This document shows, piece by piece, positions 18,239 to 26,209 of a stretch of DNA of 64,000 nucleotides; the stretch's first letter is position 1, and the number at the start of each line of letters is the position of its first letter. Location of the stretch: NCBI GenBank assembly GCA_001543395.1, contig LPNG01000005.1, positions 1 through 64,000 of the forward strand. The letters run 5' to 3'. The position numbers and the translations under genes are program-made. Source of the DNA: Candidatus Alcium sp. F082. Lineage in GTDB: Bacteria; Bacteroidota; Bacteroidia; Bacteroidales; F082. The notes under the pieces are model-generated. The model saw only the letters and a list, made by a program, of their open reading frames with translations. It was not told where the DNA came from and did not search any database.

Positions 18239-19180
18239 TTATCGTTCTGCGCGCATTGGGTTATTCAAAAAATCATCATACGCCAAGCGGATGCCGTCCT
18301 CCAACTCGGTCTTGTAAGTCCAGCCGAGGGCTGTAGCCTTGCTTACATCCAGCAGTTTGCGAGGCGTGCCGTTCGGGCGGGTTGTGTCCCACTTGATGTT
18401 GCCTTCGTAGCCAATAATCTTGGCGACCAGTTCGGTGAGCTCCTTGATGGTCAGCTCCTTCCCCGTTCCGGCGTTTACGGTCTCGTTGCCGCTGTAGTTG
18501 TTCATCAGAAAGACGCAGAGGTTGGCGAGGTCGTCGACATAGAGGAACTCGCGCAGCGGCGAGCCGTCGCCCCAGCAGGTCACCTCCTTCAGCCCGTTGA
18601 CCTTGGCTTCGTGGAAGCGGCGGATCAAAGCGGGCAGCACGTGGCTATGCTCAGGATGATAGTTGTCGTTGGGGCCATAGAGGTTGGTCGGCATCACGCT
18701 GATGTAGTCGGTGCCATACTGGCGGTTCAGGAACTCGCAATACTTCAGGCCACTGATCTTCGCCAAGGCATAGGCTTCGTTGGTCTTTTCCAACTCGCCT
18801 GTGAGCAGACATGACTCTTTCATGGGCTGTGGCGCCATACGGGGATAGATACAGCTGCTGCCGAGAAACTCCAACTTCTTGCAGCCGTTCTTCCAAGCAG
18901 CGTGGATGACGTTCATCTCGAGGATCATGTTGTCGTACATGAAGTCGGCCAGGGCGTTCTGGTTAGCGATGATGCCGCCTACTTTGGCCGCGGCGAGGAA
19001 GACGTATTCGGGCTTTTCGGCTTCGAAGAAGGCCTCCACCTGATCCTGACGCGTCAAGTCCAGTTCTTTATGCGTCCTGGTGATGATGTTGGAATAGCCT
19101 TGTCGTTGCAATTCACGGACGATGGCCGAGCCCACCATCCCACGGTGACCGGCGACGTATATTTTGCTGTTTTTGTTCAT
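18239..19180 (-). CDS. fcl: GDP-L-fucose synthase
   Basis: KIYVAGHRGMVGSAIVRELQ, FLGSSCIYPRMAPQPMKE, MPTNLYGPNDNYHPEHSHVLPALIRRFHEA. Confidence 0.95.
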   Translation of the reverse strand: MNKNSKIYVAGHRGMVGSAIVRELQRQGYSNIITRTHKELDLTRQDQVEAFFEAEKPEYVFLAAAKVGGIIANQNALADFMYDNMILEMNVIHAAWKNGCKKLEFLGSSCIYPRMAPQPMKESCLLTGELEKTNEAYALAKISGLKYCEFLNRQYGTDYISVMPTNLYGPNDNYHPEHSHVLPALIRRFHEAKVNGLKEVTCWGDGSPLREFLYVDDLANLCVFLMNNYSGNETVNAGTGKELTIKELTELVAKIIGYEGNIKWDTTRPNGTPRKLLDVSKATALGWTYKTELEDGIRLAYDDFLNNPMRAER

Positions 19181-19189
19181 TGGTTAGTT

Positions 19190-19260
19190 GAGAGTTTAGT
19201 GTTTAGAGTTTAGAGTTGTTGTTAGTGGAGAGTAGTTAGTAGAGAGATGATAGTTGATGA
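19190..19260. repeat. Heptad array
   Basis: agttgagagtttagtgtttagagtttagagttgttg. Confidence 0.8.
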
Positions 19261-19265
19261 GTTAA

Positions 19266-19631
19266 TTAGTCAGTTGGTTTATAGGAGTTAAGAAGACCAG
19301 ACAAAAGACGGGCGTCTTCTTCTATCAACTCATCAATATTTTTGCGGTCGGCGGTTGTTATATAGCCAAGCTCTTCTGCTATTTCGAACTGAGATGAAAC
19401 TTCCATAAGAGATCCATACGCAATTTCTATAAAACGTGCTTTGTCTTTTATGGAAAACCTATTTACTCCTTCTGCTATGTTTGACGTAATCGAGAGCGAA
19501 GCTCTTCGAAGCTGGTCACACATCGCATAACGTTCCTCCGTTGGAAACATCTTCAAGAACTTATAAGTTACCTTGACCACTTCTTTAGCTTTCTGATAAG
19601 CTATAAGCTTCCTATAACCAAATACTTCCAT
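19266..19631 (-). CDS. Four-helix bundle protein (S23/IVP family), second copy
   Basis: MEVFGYRKLIAYQKAKEVVKVTYKFLKMFPTEERYAMCDQLRRASLSITSNIAEG. Confidence 0.9.
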   Translation of the reverse strand: MEVFGYRKLIAYQKAKEVVKVTYKFLKMFPTEERYAMCDQLRRASLSITSNIAEGVNRFSIKDKARFIEIAYGSLMEVSSQFEIAEELGYITTADRKNIDELIEEDARLLSGLLNSYKPTD

Positions 19632-19635
19632 ACTT

Positions 19636-19688
19636 TAAACTTTAAACTTATTAACTACCCTCAACTCTAAACTCTCAACTCTAAACTA
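19636..19688. repeat. Heptad array, opposite orientation
   Basis: ctttaaactttaaac...ctcaactctaaactctcaactctaaactat. Confidence 0.85.
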
Positions 19689-19698
19689 TATGAAAACA

Positions 19699-20826
19699 TC
19701 ATTCCTCCAAATGCGCCTTCAAATACAACTTCTTCACAAACCTCATATCATGCTCGACCATGATCCTGACGAGGTCTTCGAAGGATGTCTTGCGGGGGTT
19801 CCAGCCGAGGAGTGTCTTGGCCTTGGTGGGGTCGCCGAGCAACTGCTCCACCTCTGCCGGACGGAAGAAACGGGGGTCAACTTCTACAAGAGTTTTGCCT
19901 TCCAATGAGTTGAGAGTTGAGAGTTTAGAGTTTAGAGAAAGGCTTTCGTCTTTCACGCATATTCCTTTTTCGTTTTCCCCACTACCCTCCCAGCGCAGGG
20001 TGATGCCCACGTGCTTGAACGCCAGGGTGCAGAACTCGCGGACGGTGTGGTACTCACCCGTGGCGATGACGAAGTCTTCCGGCTTCTCCTGTTGCAAGAT
20101 GAGCCACATGCACTCCACGTAGTCCTTGGCATAGCCCCAGTCGCGGAGGGCGTTGAGGTTACCGAGATAGAGCTTGTCCTGATAGCCTTGCTTGATGCGT
20201 GCCGCCGCCAGGGTGATCTTGCGGGTGACGAAGGTCTCACCGCGGCGTTCGCTCTCGTGGTTGAAGAGGATGCCGTTGACGGCGAACATGCCGTAGCTCT
20301 CGCGGTAGTTCTTCACGATCCAGAAGCCGTACTGCTTGGCCACGCCGTAGGGCGAGCGCGGATAGAAGGGTGTGGTCTCCTTTTGTGGCACCTCTTGCAC
20401 GAGGCCGAAGAGCTCCGACGTGGAGGCTTGGTATATCCTGCATTTCTTCTCCAGGCCGAGGATACGCACGGCCTCGAGGAGGCGCAGCGTGCCGACGGCG
20501 TCGGCTTCGGCGGTGTACTCGGGGCAGTCGAACGACACCTTGACGTGGCTCTGGGCAGCCAGGTTATAGATTTCGTCGGGTTGTATCTTTTGGATGATGC
20601 GCACGAGCGACGACGAGTCGGTCATGTCGCCGTAATGCAGGGTGAGCAAGCGTTTGTTCTTCATGTCGCGCACCCATTCGTCGAGGTAGAGGTGCTCGAT
20701 GCGGCCTGTGTTGAACGACGACGAGCGACGGATGATGCCGTGCACCTCGTAGCCTTTTTCCAAAAGAAACTCGGCAAGGAACGAGCCATCCTGACCCGTG
20801 ATGCCGGTGATTAAGGCGGTTTTCAT
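19699..20826 (-). CDS. gmd: GDP-mannose 4,6-dehydratase, with in-frame heptad-repeat insertion
   Basis: [73 protein letters not shown]. Confidence 0.95.
   Translation of the reverse strand: MKTALITGITGQDGSFLAEFLLEKGYEVHGIIRRSSSFNTGRIEHLYLDEWVRDMKNKRLLTLHYGDMTDSSSLVRIIQKIQPDEIYNLAAQSHVKVSFDCPEYTAEADAVGTLRLLEAVRILGLEKKCRIYQASTSELFGLVQEVPQKETTPFYPRSPYGVAKQYGFWIVKNYRESYGMFAVNGILFNHESERRGETFVTRKITLAAARIKQGYQDKLYLGNLNALRDWGYAKDYVECMWLILQQEKPEDFVIATGEYHTVREFCTLAFKHVGITLRWEGSGENEKGICVKDESLSLNSKLSTLNSLEGKTLVEVDPRFFRPAEVEQLLGDPTKAKTLLGWNPRKTSFEDLVRIMVEHDMRFVKKLYLKAHLEE
19907..19937. repeat. Heptad array inside gmd coding sequence
   Basis: gagttgagagttgagagtttagagtttagag translated as [11 protein letters not shown] on the minus strand. 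Confidence 0.9.
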
Positions 20827-20832
20827 TTTTTT

Positions 20833-20915
20833 TGGAAGTTTAGAGTTTAGAGTTGAGAGTTTAGAGTAGTTGAGAGTTTAGAGTAGTTAGTTTAAAGTTG
20901 AAAGTAGTTAGAATT
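20833..20915. repeat. Heptad array upstream of gmd
   Basis: agtttagagtttagagttgagagtttagagtagttgagagtttagag. Confidence 0.85.
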
Positions 20916-21095
20916 ATTTGTAGCGGCGGAAGGAATAGACGGTCCTTACGCCCATTGCTTCTTTCTGTAAGACAAGTTTCGACCGCGACATCTCCACGAC
21001 TTGCCACGTCCACGTCATCGAGGTCGAGTTGCGTGAAACTACCTTTCTTTGCAAGCGCGATGCGCGGTTCGCTCAAGGAAAGATAGAGATGTTTA
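20914..21095 (-). pseudogene. Truncated, internally deleted copy of the lipoprotein at 21324..21803
   Basis: 20918-20990 and 21000-21095 match 21327-21410 and 21520-21610 almost exactly, lacking ~110 bp in between. Confidence 0.8.
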
Positions 21096-21112
21096 GTAAA
21101 AACATTGGTTTT

Positions 21113-21208
21113 CTATTCTTTCCTCAGCCAAATCTCCAGAAACTTATCGTAGACTTGGTAAGCACCTTTTTCTTGGGTGATTAAATCCTTGTCCAAATAT
21201 TTTGTCAT
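21113..21208 (-). pseudogene. Possible C-terminal remnant of an AAA-family ATPase
   Basis: Minus translation MTKYLDKDLITQEKGAYQVYDKFLEIWLRKE* resembles the end of ATPases of the archaeal-ATPase type. Confidence 0.35.
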
Positions 21209-21323
21209 AAAATGATTATCATAAAATGACAAAATCTTTGTTTTTCATTTCGCTCATCAAAGCAGGCATTGGATGCCAATCAGGCAACGGTTCCTTGATC
21301 TGTAATGTCAAATTATTGGTTAA

Positions 21324-21803
21324 TCATTTGTACCGGCGGAAGGAATAGACGGTCCTTACGCCCAATGCTTCTTTCTGTATGACAAGTTTCGACCGCGACA
21401 TCTCCACGACATTATATGTGCCGGATAGGCGCATTTCATACTGGAGGCCTTCCGTGAGCCAGAGCGTCTTGGTGAAACTTATCCGCTTCTGGGAAGCGTT
21501 GAAGGAGAACTGCGAGCCGTCCACGTCCACGTCATCGAGGTCGAGCTGCGTGAAACTACCTTTCTTGGCAAGCGCGATGCGCGGTTCGCTCAAGGAGAGA
21601 TAGAAATGGACGCCGGAATAATCGACTTGGTTCTGGGCGTCCTGCCCGACCGTACCGGCGGGAACGACACTCTTGGACTCCAGGGCCCACACTCCGTAGA
21701 TGGATCCCGTGAGATCTCCAGTATGACTGACTCTATTCACCCCGCAGGATGTAAGCAGGGCCATGCAGGCTATAACAGCCACAATCAACATTCTTCTTAT
21801 CAT
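21324..21803 (-). CDS. Lipoprotein, lipocalin-like hypothetical
   Basis: MIRRMLIVAVIACMALLTSCGVNRV lipobox; SGTYNVVEMSRSKLVIQKE beta-rich C-term. Confidence 0.75.
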   Translation of the reverse strand: MIRRMLIVAVIACMALLTSCGVNRVSHTGDLTGSIYGVWALESKSVVPAGTVGQDAQNQVDYSGVHFYLSLSEPRIALAKKGSFTQLDLDDVDVDGSQFSFNASQKRISFTKTLWLTEGLQYEMRLSGTYNVVEMSRSKLVIQKEALGVRTVYSFRRYK

Positions 21804-21820
21804 AGTAGTTTCGTTTAGTA

Positions 21821-21972
21821 CTTTCTTTCATTGGCCGGCAAAAAAGGATGTCTAAGGCCGGTTTGATGTTATCTAGATTTGTTCCGATGAGTTCGTTGGT
21901 GCCTATGGTAGAGGTGCTCGATGCGACCTATGTTGAACGAAGGCGAGCGGCGGATGATGCCGTGCACCTCGT
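21821..21972 (-). pseudogene. Chimeric fragment: wecB piece (21821..~21909) joined to gmd piece (~21907..21972)
   Basis: 21821-21909 aligns with 23664-23752 (wecB C-term region); 21907-21972 aligns with 20685-20750 (gmd N-term region). Confidence 0.8.
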
Positions 21973-21976
21973 GAGC

Positions 21977-22462
21977 TCAAACCTCATAGCTCTCAACAAA
22001 CCTCAAAGCTTTTACCACTCGCTCAGTATGGAAAGAGAGTTGGTCATAAGTCTTGTAGGCCCGCAATTGGCTTATAGCCGCAGGAGCATCCAAGATGTCA
22101 CTTTCATACAAGTTCACCGTTGTAAAAACATTGTCATTGGCCACAGGTCCAAAAACCAAGTCATAATCATGCTTGACGGTGCCCTCTTTTCTGCAATCGA
22201 CCACAAAGTTAAGCCATGACTCATCCACCCCATGAAACTCACGGATCCTCAATGCATCATCGCTCAATAAAGCATCGTCAATCTCATATACCGACACAAC
22301 AGCCCTTGTAGCCTTGGCTCTGTCTTTTTTAATCATCGCCCAGTGTTCGGCTTGCTCTGCAAGGGTTGTGGTATAGAAACCCCTGCCAAAGTCGGTCCTT
22401 TCCCGACCATAACGAAGCGAAGGCTTACGAACCTCAACGATAGAACCATGAAACAGCCTCAT
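21977..22462 (-). CDS. DUF3990-like protein (ADP-ribosyltransferase-fold)
   Basis: MRLFHGSIVEVRKPSLRYGRERTDFGRGFYTTTLAEQAEHWA pattern typical of DUF3990; overlaps upstream gene by 4 bp. Confidence 0.75.
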   Translation of the reverse strand: MRLFHGSIVEVRKPSLRYGRERTDFGRGFYTTTLAEQAEHWAMIKKDRAKATRAVVSVYEIDDALLSDDALRIREFHGVDESWLNFVVDCRKEGTVKHDYDLVFGPVANDNVFTTVNLYESDILDAPAAISQLRAYKTYDQLSFHTERVVKALRFVESYEV

Positions 22463-22887
22463 TTTCTCTTCCTCCTATGCATAAAACGGTCCAACTCATC
22501 CAACACATATCCAGTACCCTGAGTGTGAAGCAGGTCGTAATGATCGATTAAAAACTCATCGGCATCGTATTCCTTAAAAATGGCATAGGCTTGCAAACCA
22601 CTAATGCCTTTGCTGATGGCGTATTTTTCCAACATGTAAGTAAAGAATTCAAATGCAGGTTTTGAGACTTCAAACACAACTCGTTTCCGCTCACGTTCAA
22701 ATTCATCATAGAGGGCCTCAGAGCTAAGGTACCACCATTTGGCGCCTTCATCGTACAGTTCCTTATAAAGAGGATTGGAATAAATATAAACCAAGGCCTC
22801 GTCAAGTGTAATATGCCTTCTGCTTGACACATACTCAGCCAATCTCGAAATCTTGACCGGAACTATGTTTTCTTCATATACGCCCAT
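22459..22887 (-). CDS. DUF3791-like partner protein
   Basis: C-terminal FFTYMLEKYAISKGISGLQAYAIFKEYDADEFLIDHYDLLHTQGTGYVLDEL resembles DUF3791. Confidence 0.65.
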   Translation of the reverse strand: MGVYEENIVPVKISRLAEYVSSRRHITLDEALVYIYSNPLYKELYDEGAKWWYLSSEALYDEFERERKRVVFEVSKPAFEFFTYMLEKYAISKGISGLQAYAIFKEYDADEFLIDHYDLLHTQGTGYVLDELDRFMHRRKRK

Positions 22888-22922
22888 GTTCTATTTAGAG
22901 TTATTTCGTACTAGGTACAATG

Positions 22923-22930
22923 CAAAGATA
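22923..22930 (-). promoter_or_regulatory. -7 element TATCTTTG for the DUF3791/DUF3990 pair
   Basis: caaagata on plus strand, 36 bp upstream of the CDS start. Confidence 0.5.
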
Positions 22931-23050
22931 TAACTATTCTTCAAATAATCCATCCTTTTACTTGACCGCATCCTCGACACCGCAAAGGACTTTACTCTCG
23001 TTGTCGCTTTGCGTCATCGCGAGGAACAAAGCGATCCATTTTGACTGATC

Positions 23051-23235
23051 AAACGAAAACTTTACCTCCTTGACGGCAGTCCCAAATTGAGGCTATATAT
23101 ACGCCATCGTTTTCAATAAAATAATACAGCTTATAAGTTAACAACCACATAACGATACGAACGGATATGGGCAAATTGGTAAATGTCGTCAAGTTCGTCC
23201 GACGCCCTTCTTAGCCAATGGATGTCATACATCAT
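23051..23235 (-). pseudogene. Degraded ParE/RelE-family toxin
   Basis: Minus frames read MMYDIHWLRRASDELDDIYQFA..., then frame-shifted LYYFIENDGVYIASIWDCRQGGKVFV*, lacking the normal middle section. Confidence 0.65.
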
Positions 23236-23482
23236 ATCGTTCACAGACTGAAGAATGACTTACAAAACGCCCATTTTGGTAATCAACTTCAGATTCCTGA
23301 AGCACCGACTCCATCTGCTCGTGGGTATAAGCACACGGCAAAAGCGTCCCACTGAGGATAGCTACTGCTTCGGCAAGCAGCTCCTCACTCTCCGTTTGTG
23401 ACACAAGCAGCGATGCCCGCTGGCGTAAAGCCACAAGCACATCGTAATTCCGTGGATGAGATTTTTCTTGAATTGTTTCCAT
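23225..23482 (-). CDS. Putative antitoxin partner of the degraded ParE-like toxin
   Basis: METIQEKSHPRNYDVLVALRQRASLLVSQTESEELLAEAVAILSG..., stop overlaps the toxin start; -7 element TATCTTTG at 23501-23508 makes the 23515 start unlikely. Confidence 0.55.
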   Translation of the reverse strand: METIQEKSHPRNYDVLVALRQRASLLVSQTESEELLAEAVAILSGTLLPCAYTHEQMESVLQESEVDYQNGRFVSHSSVCERYDV

Positions 23483-23500
23483 TAATAATTTATTGTTCTG

Positions 23501-23508
23501 CAAAGATA
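23501..23508 (-). promoter_or_regulatory. -7 element TATCTTTG upstream of the antitoxin-like gene
   Basis: caaagata on plus strand. Confidence 0.5.
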
Positions 23509-23534
23509 CACACATTATTTGATATATGCAACAT

Positions 23535-23580
23535 GCGGCGGCTAGTTTCAGTTACCCATAGTAAACGTTGACTGCCGCCG
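23535..23580. repeat. Partial multi-hairpin element (central GCGGCGG..CCGCCG hairpin only), copy E
   Basis: gcggcggctagtttcagttacccatagtaaacgttgactgccgccg. Confidence 0.6.
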
Positions 23581-23596
23581 ATATATATACTTACTA

Positions 23597-24685
23597 TTAC
23601 AACCCCATCAAAATCTCAACAATCCTCTCGGCTGTATGGCCGTCCCACAATGGCGGGATGCTGCCTTTCTTCCATTGGCCGGCGAAGAGGGTGTCTAAGG
23701 CGGGTTTGATGTTATCAGGATTCGTACCGATGAGTTCGTTGGTGCCAATGGTGCAGGTCTCGGGGCGTTCCGTGTTGTCGCGCAGAGTGATGCAGGGCAC
23801 ACCCATCACCGTAGTCTCCTCGGTGATGCCGCCGCTATCGGTAACCACGGCCTTGGCACGCTCCACCAGATAGTTGAACTCGAGGTAGCCCATGGGCTCC
23901 ACGATATGGAGGTTGTCGGCATGGATGCCCAGTTCATGGAAGATCTTCGCCGTGCGCGGGTGAATGGGGAACACGATGGGCAAGCCATGCACGTTGGTGA
24001 CGATTTCGTTCATCAGCCTTTTCAACTTCTCAGCCTCGTCCACATTGGCGGGACGATGCATAGTAAGGGCCAGATATTGCTGAGGTTGCAGGCCCAACTC
24101 ATCATAAACGGCAGGCTTGACAAACCTAGAGCGGTTGGCCAGCAAGGTATCGATCATCACGTTGCCGACAAAAAACAGGTTCTTCTCCTCCACCCCGAAA
24201 CGACGCAGGTTGGTGTTGGCCACCTCCGATGTGGTGAAGAAATAATCCGCCAGGCTGTCGGTCACCATACGGTTAATCTCCTCGGGCATAGTAAGGTCCC
24301 ATGAGCGGATACCCGCCTCAACATGTGCCACTTTTGTGCACAGCTTCTTCGCCACGATGGAGCAGGCCATAGTGGAGGTGACGTCGCCCACCACTAAAAC
24401 GAGGTCGGTGGGGTGCGTCATCAAATCCTTCTCGAAGGCCACCATGATGGCGGCTGTCTGTTCGGCTTGGGTGCCGCCGCCACAGCCCAGGTTGACATCG
24501 GGTTGCGGAATGTTGAGCTCCTCAAAAAACGTCTCGCTCATCTGGCGGTCGTAGTGTTGACCTGTGTGAACGAGACGATAATGAATGTCTTTGCCCTCCT
24601 TCTCCGCCTTCTGTATGGCGTGTATCAGGGGAGCAATCTTCATAAAGTTGGGGCGTGCGCCCGCAATAAGCGTAATATGTCGCAT
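23597..24685 (-). CDS. wecB: UDP-N-acetylglucosamine 2-epimerase (non-hydrolysing)
   Basis: ARPNFMKIAPLIHA, VHTGQHYDRQMSETFF, THRPANVD, ITDSGGITEETT-like motif (VVTDSGGITEETTVMGVPC). Confidence 0.95.
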   Translation of the reverse strand: MRHITLIAGARPNFMKIAPLIHAIQKAEKEGKDIHYRLVHTGQHYDRQMSETFFEELNIPQPDVNLGCGGGTQAEQTAAIMVAFEKDLMTHPTDLVLVVGDVTSTMACSIVAKKLCTKVAHVEAGIRSWDLTMPEEINRMVTDSLADYFFTTSEVANTNLRRFGVEEKNLFFVGNVMIDTLLANRSRFVKPAVYDELGLQPQQYLALTMHRPANVDEAEKLKRLMNEIVTNVHGLPIVFPIHPRTAKIFHELGIHADNLHIVEPMGYLEFNYLVERAKAVVTDSGGITEETTVMGVPCITLRDNTERPETCTIGTNELIGTNPDNIKPALDTLFAGQWKKGSIPPLWDGHTAERIVEILMGL

Positions 24686-24700
24686 ATCTATGGTTTATTA

Positions 24701-25711
24701 TTACTTGTTTTCTACCTCCTCGATAATGCCGTCAAACAAGTCAAGCACCTCTTTCAACACTTGTTTACTTCGTTCTTGCGAAGAAGCACCGCGTTGGGTG
24801 TGACTTTTCACATAATCGCGGATGGCTTGTGGGTCTCTTGACTTAAACTCTATGCCCATCTCTTGCATCACCTCGTCGACTGTTAGGAAGACCTCACTGG
24901 GGAAGAAGCTGACCGCGGGCACGCCAAGCAAAGCCGCCTCTCGGGCAAAGGTGCCTGCACCCGTCAGCATGGCTTTGGTGTAATAGCACACATCGAGACC
25001 ACGCAATGGCCCAGCGGGATACCAAACATTGGGATAGCCTTCGGCATACTTCTTCTCTTCTTCATATCGTGGCAGGAACAGGATGTTTTCATCCTTAAGC
25101 ACCTCAAACAGCTGCGGCACAATGGTCGTGCTGTCCTTTGGCACGTAAGAAGCCTTCAAATTCTCAGGGCGAATGGTAATGAAATCCTTGAATGGAAGTT
25201 GATCCAGGAAATGTTCATCGGGGACATAATCGGCAATATAAATGTCTTCCTTAAAGCCATGGAATGTTTTTATTTGCGAGTCTTTGATCCTAAACTTGCG
25301 CTTATTATTTTCAAAAGCAAAATACTGAGGAAAAACAAAATATGATGTTGTAATGTATGACAAAAACTTATTAGATATATTGTTGTCAGTAAATGCGATA
25401 GATTTTTTTCTTCTTAAAAAAGCCACTGTTGAAGCATAATTACCTCCTATTGACAAGGCAATATCAAAACGAGGCACTTCTCTTAGCAAAGAAATGAGTC
25501 TACTTGTAAACCCAAACGCTTTTTTTAAACGGCTCTTTCCTTTATGATCTCCGATAACGCTAAAAGCAACACCGTTTTTTTTTAGCAATGGTATTGTTTC
25601 TGAAAAATCGCGTGCGGTGATGATCAAATCATGGTTTTGCTCCAAATGCTTTACAATAGGCATTAAAACATTCACTTGGGGAGTGTTGGTAATATCAATC
25701 CAAATCTTCAT
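24701..25711 (-). CDS. DUF354 glycosyltransferase-like protein
   Basis: MKIWIDITNTPQVNVLMPIVKHL start and TGAGTFAREAALLGVPAVSFFP. Confidence 0.85.
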   Translation of the reverse strand: MKIWIDITNTPQVNVLMPIVKHLEQNHDLIITARDFSETIPLLKKNGVAFSVIGDHKGKSRLKKAFGFTSRLISLLREVPRFDIALSIGGNYASTVAFLRRKKSIAFTDNNISNKFLSYITTSYFVFPQYFAFENNKRKFRIKDSQIKTFHGFKEDIYIADYVPDEHFLDQLPFKDFITIRPENLKASYVPKDSTTIVPQLFEVLKDENILFLPRYEEEKKYAEGYPNVWYPAGPLRGLDVCYYTKAMLTGAGTFAREAALLGVPAVSFFPSEVFLTVDEVMQEMGIEFKSRDPQAIRDYVKSHTQRGASSQERSKQVLKEVLDLFDGIIEEVENK

Positions 25712-25721
25712 ATTTATATAA

Positions 25722-26207
25722 CTATTTATTCTCGTTAAAATACCTAATTACCTTAGCTGGGACGCCAACTGCCACACAATAAGGCGGTATATCCTTTGTA
25801 ACCACAGAGCCAGCACCAATAATGGCTCCTTCACCAATAGTAACCCCAGGCATTATAATACTCCCAATACCAATATGGACATTATCTTTGATGATTACCC
25901 GCTCTTCCTTAAAAGGGAAAGACATAGCATCGTCCCCAACGGAATACTTTGTCAAATCGCGTTGGTGACACAAAACAACGACTCTAGTGGTAATTGCAAC
26001 ATTTTTACCTATAGTGATTAGTTCAGGATTATGATCGTCTAGAATTACATTTCTAGAAATACGGGTACCCTTCCCAATTTTCACTCCTCTTAATCGGTGA
26101 AAAAAAACTGTCACAAAATAAGGGAATGTGAACATTGTCACTATTGACAACGAATGTGTCCAAATCCCTTTCAATATGGAGCCAATAGTTCTGTGATTGT
26201 TTGCCAT
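25722..26207 (-). CDS. Hexapeptide-repeat acyltransferase
   Basis: [52 protein letters not shown]. Confidence 0.9.
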   Translation of the reverse strand: MANNHRTIGSILKGIWTHSLSIVTMFTFPYFVTVFFHRLRGVKIGKGTRISRNVILDDHNPELITIGKNVAITTRVVVLCHQRDLTKYSVGDDAMSFPFKEERVIIKDNVHIGIGSIIMPGVTIGEGAIIGAGSVVTKDIPPYCVAVGVPAKVIRYFNENK

Positions 26208-26209
26208 TT

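Noticed and set aside
18136-18336. 66-aa plus-strand ORF
   Set aside because: Lies in tandem repeats and overlaps the fcl 3' end antisense.
15820-19631. Diversity-generating retroelement accessory (Avd) from four-helix proteins
   Set aside because: No reverse transcriptase, template or variable repeat found; sequences fit the S23/IVP branch better.
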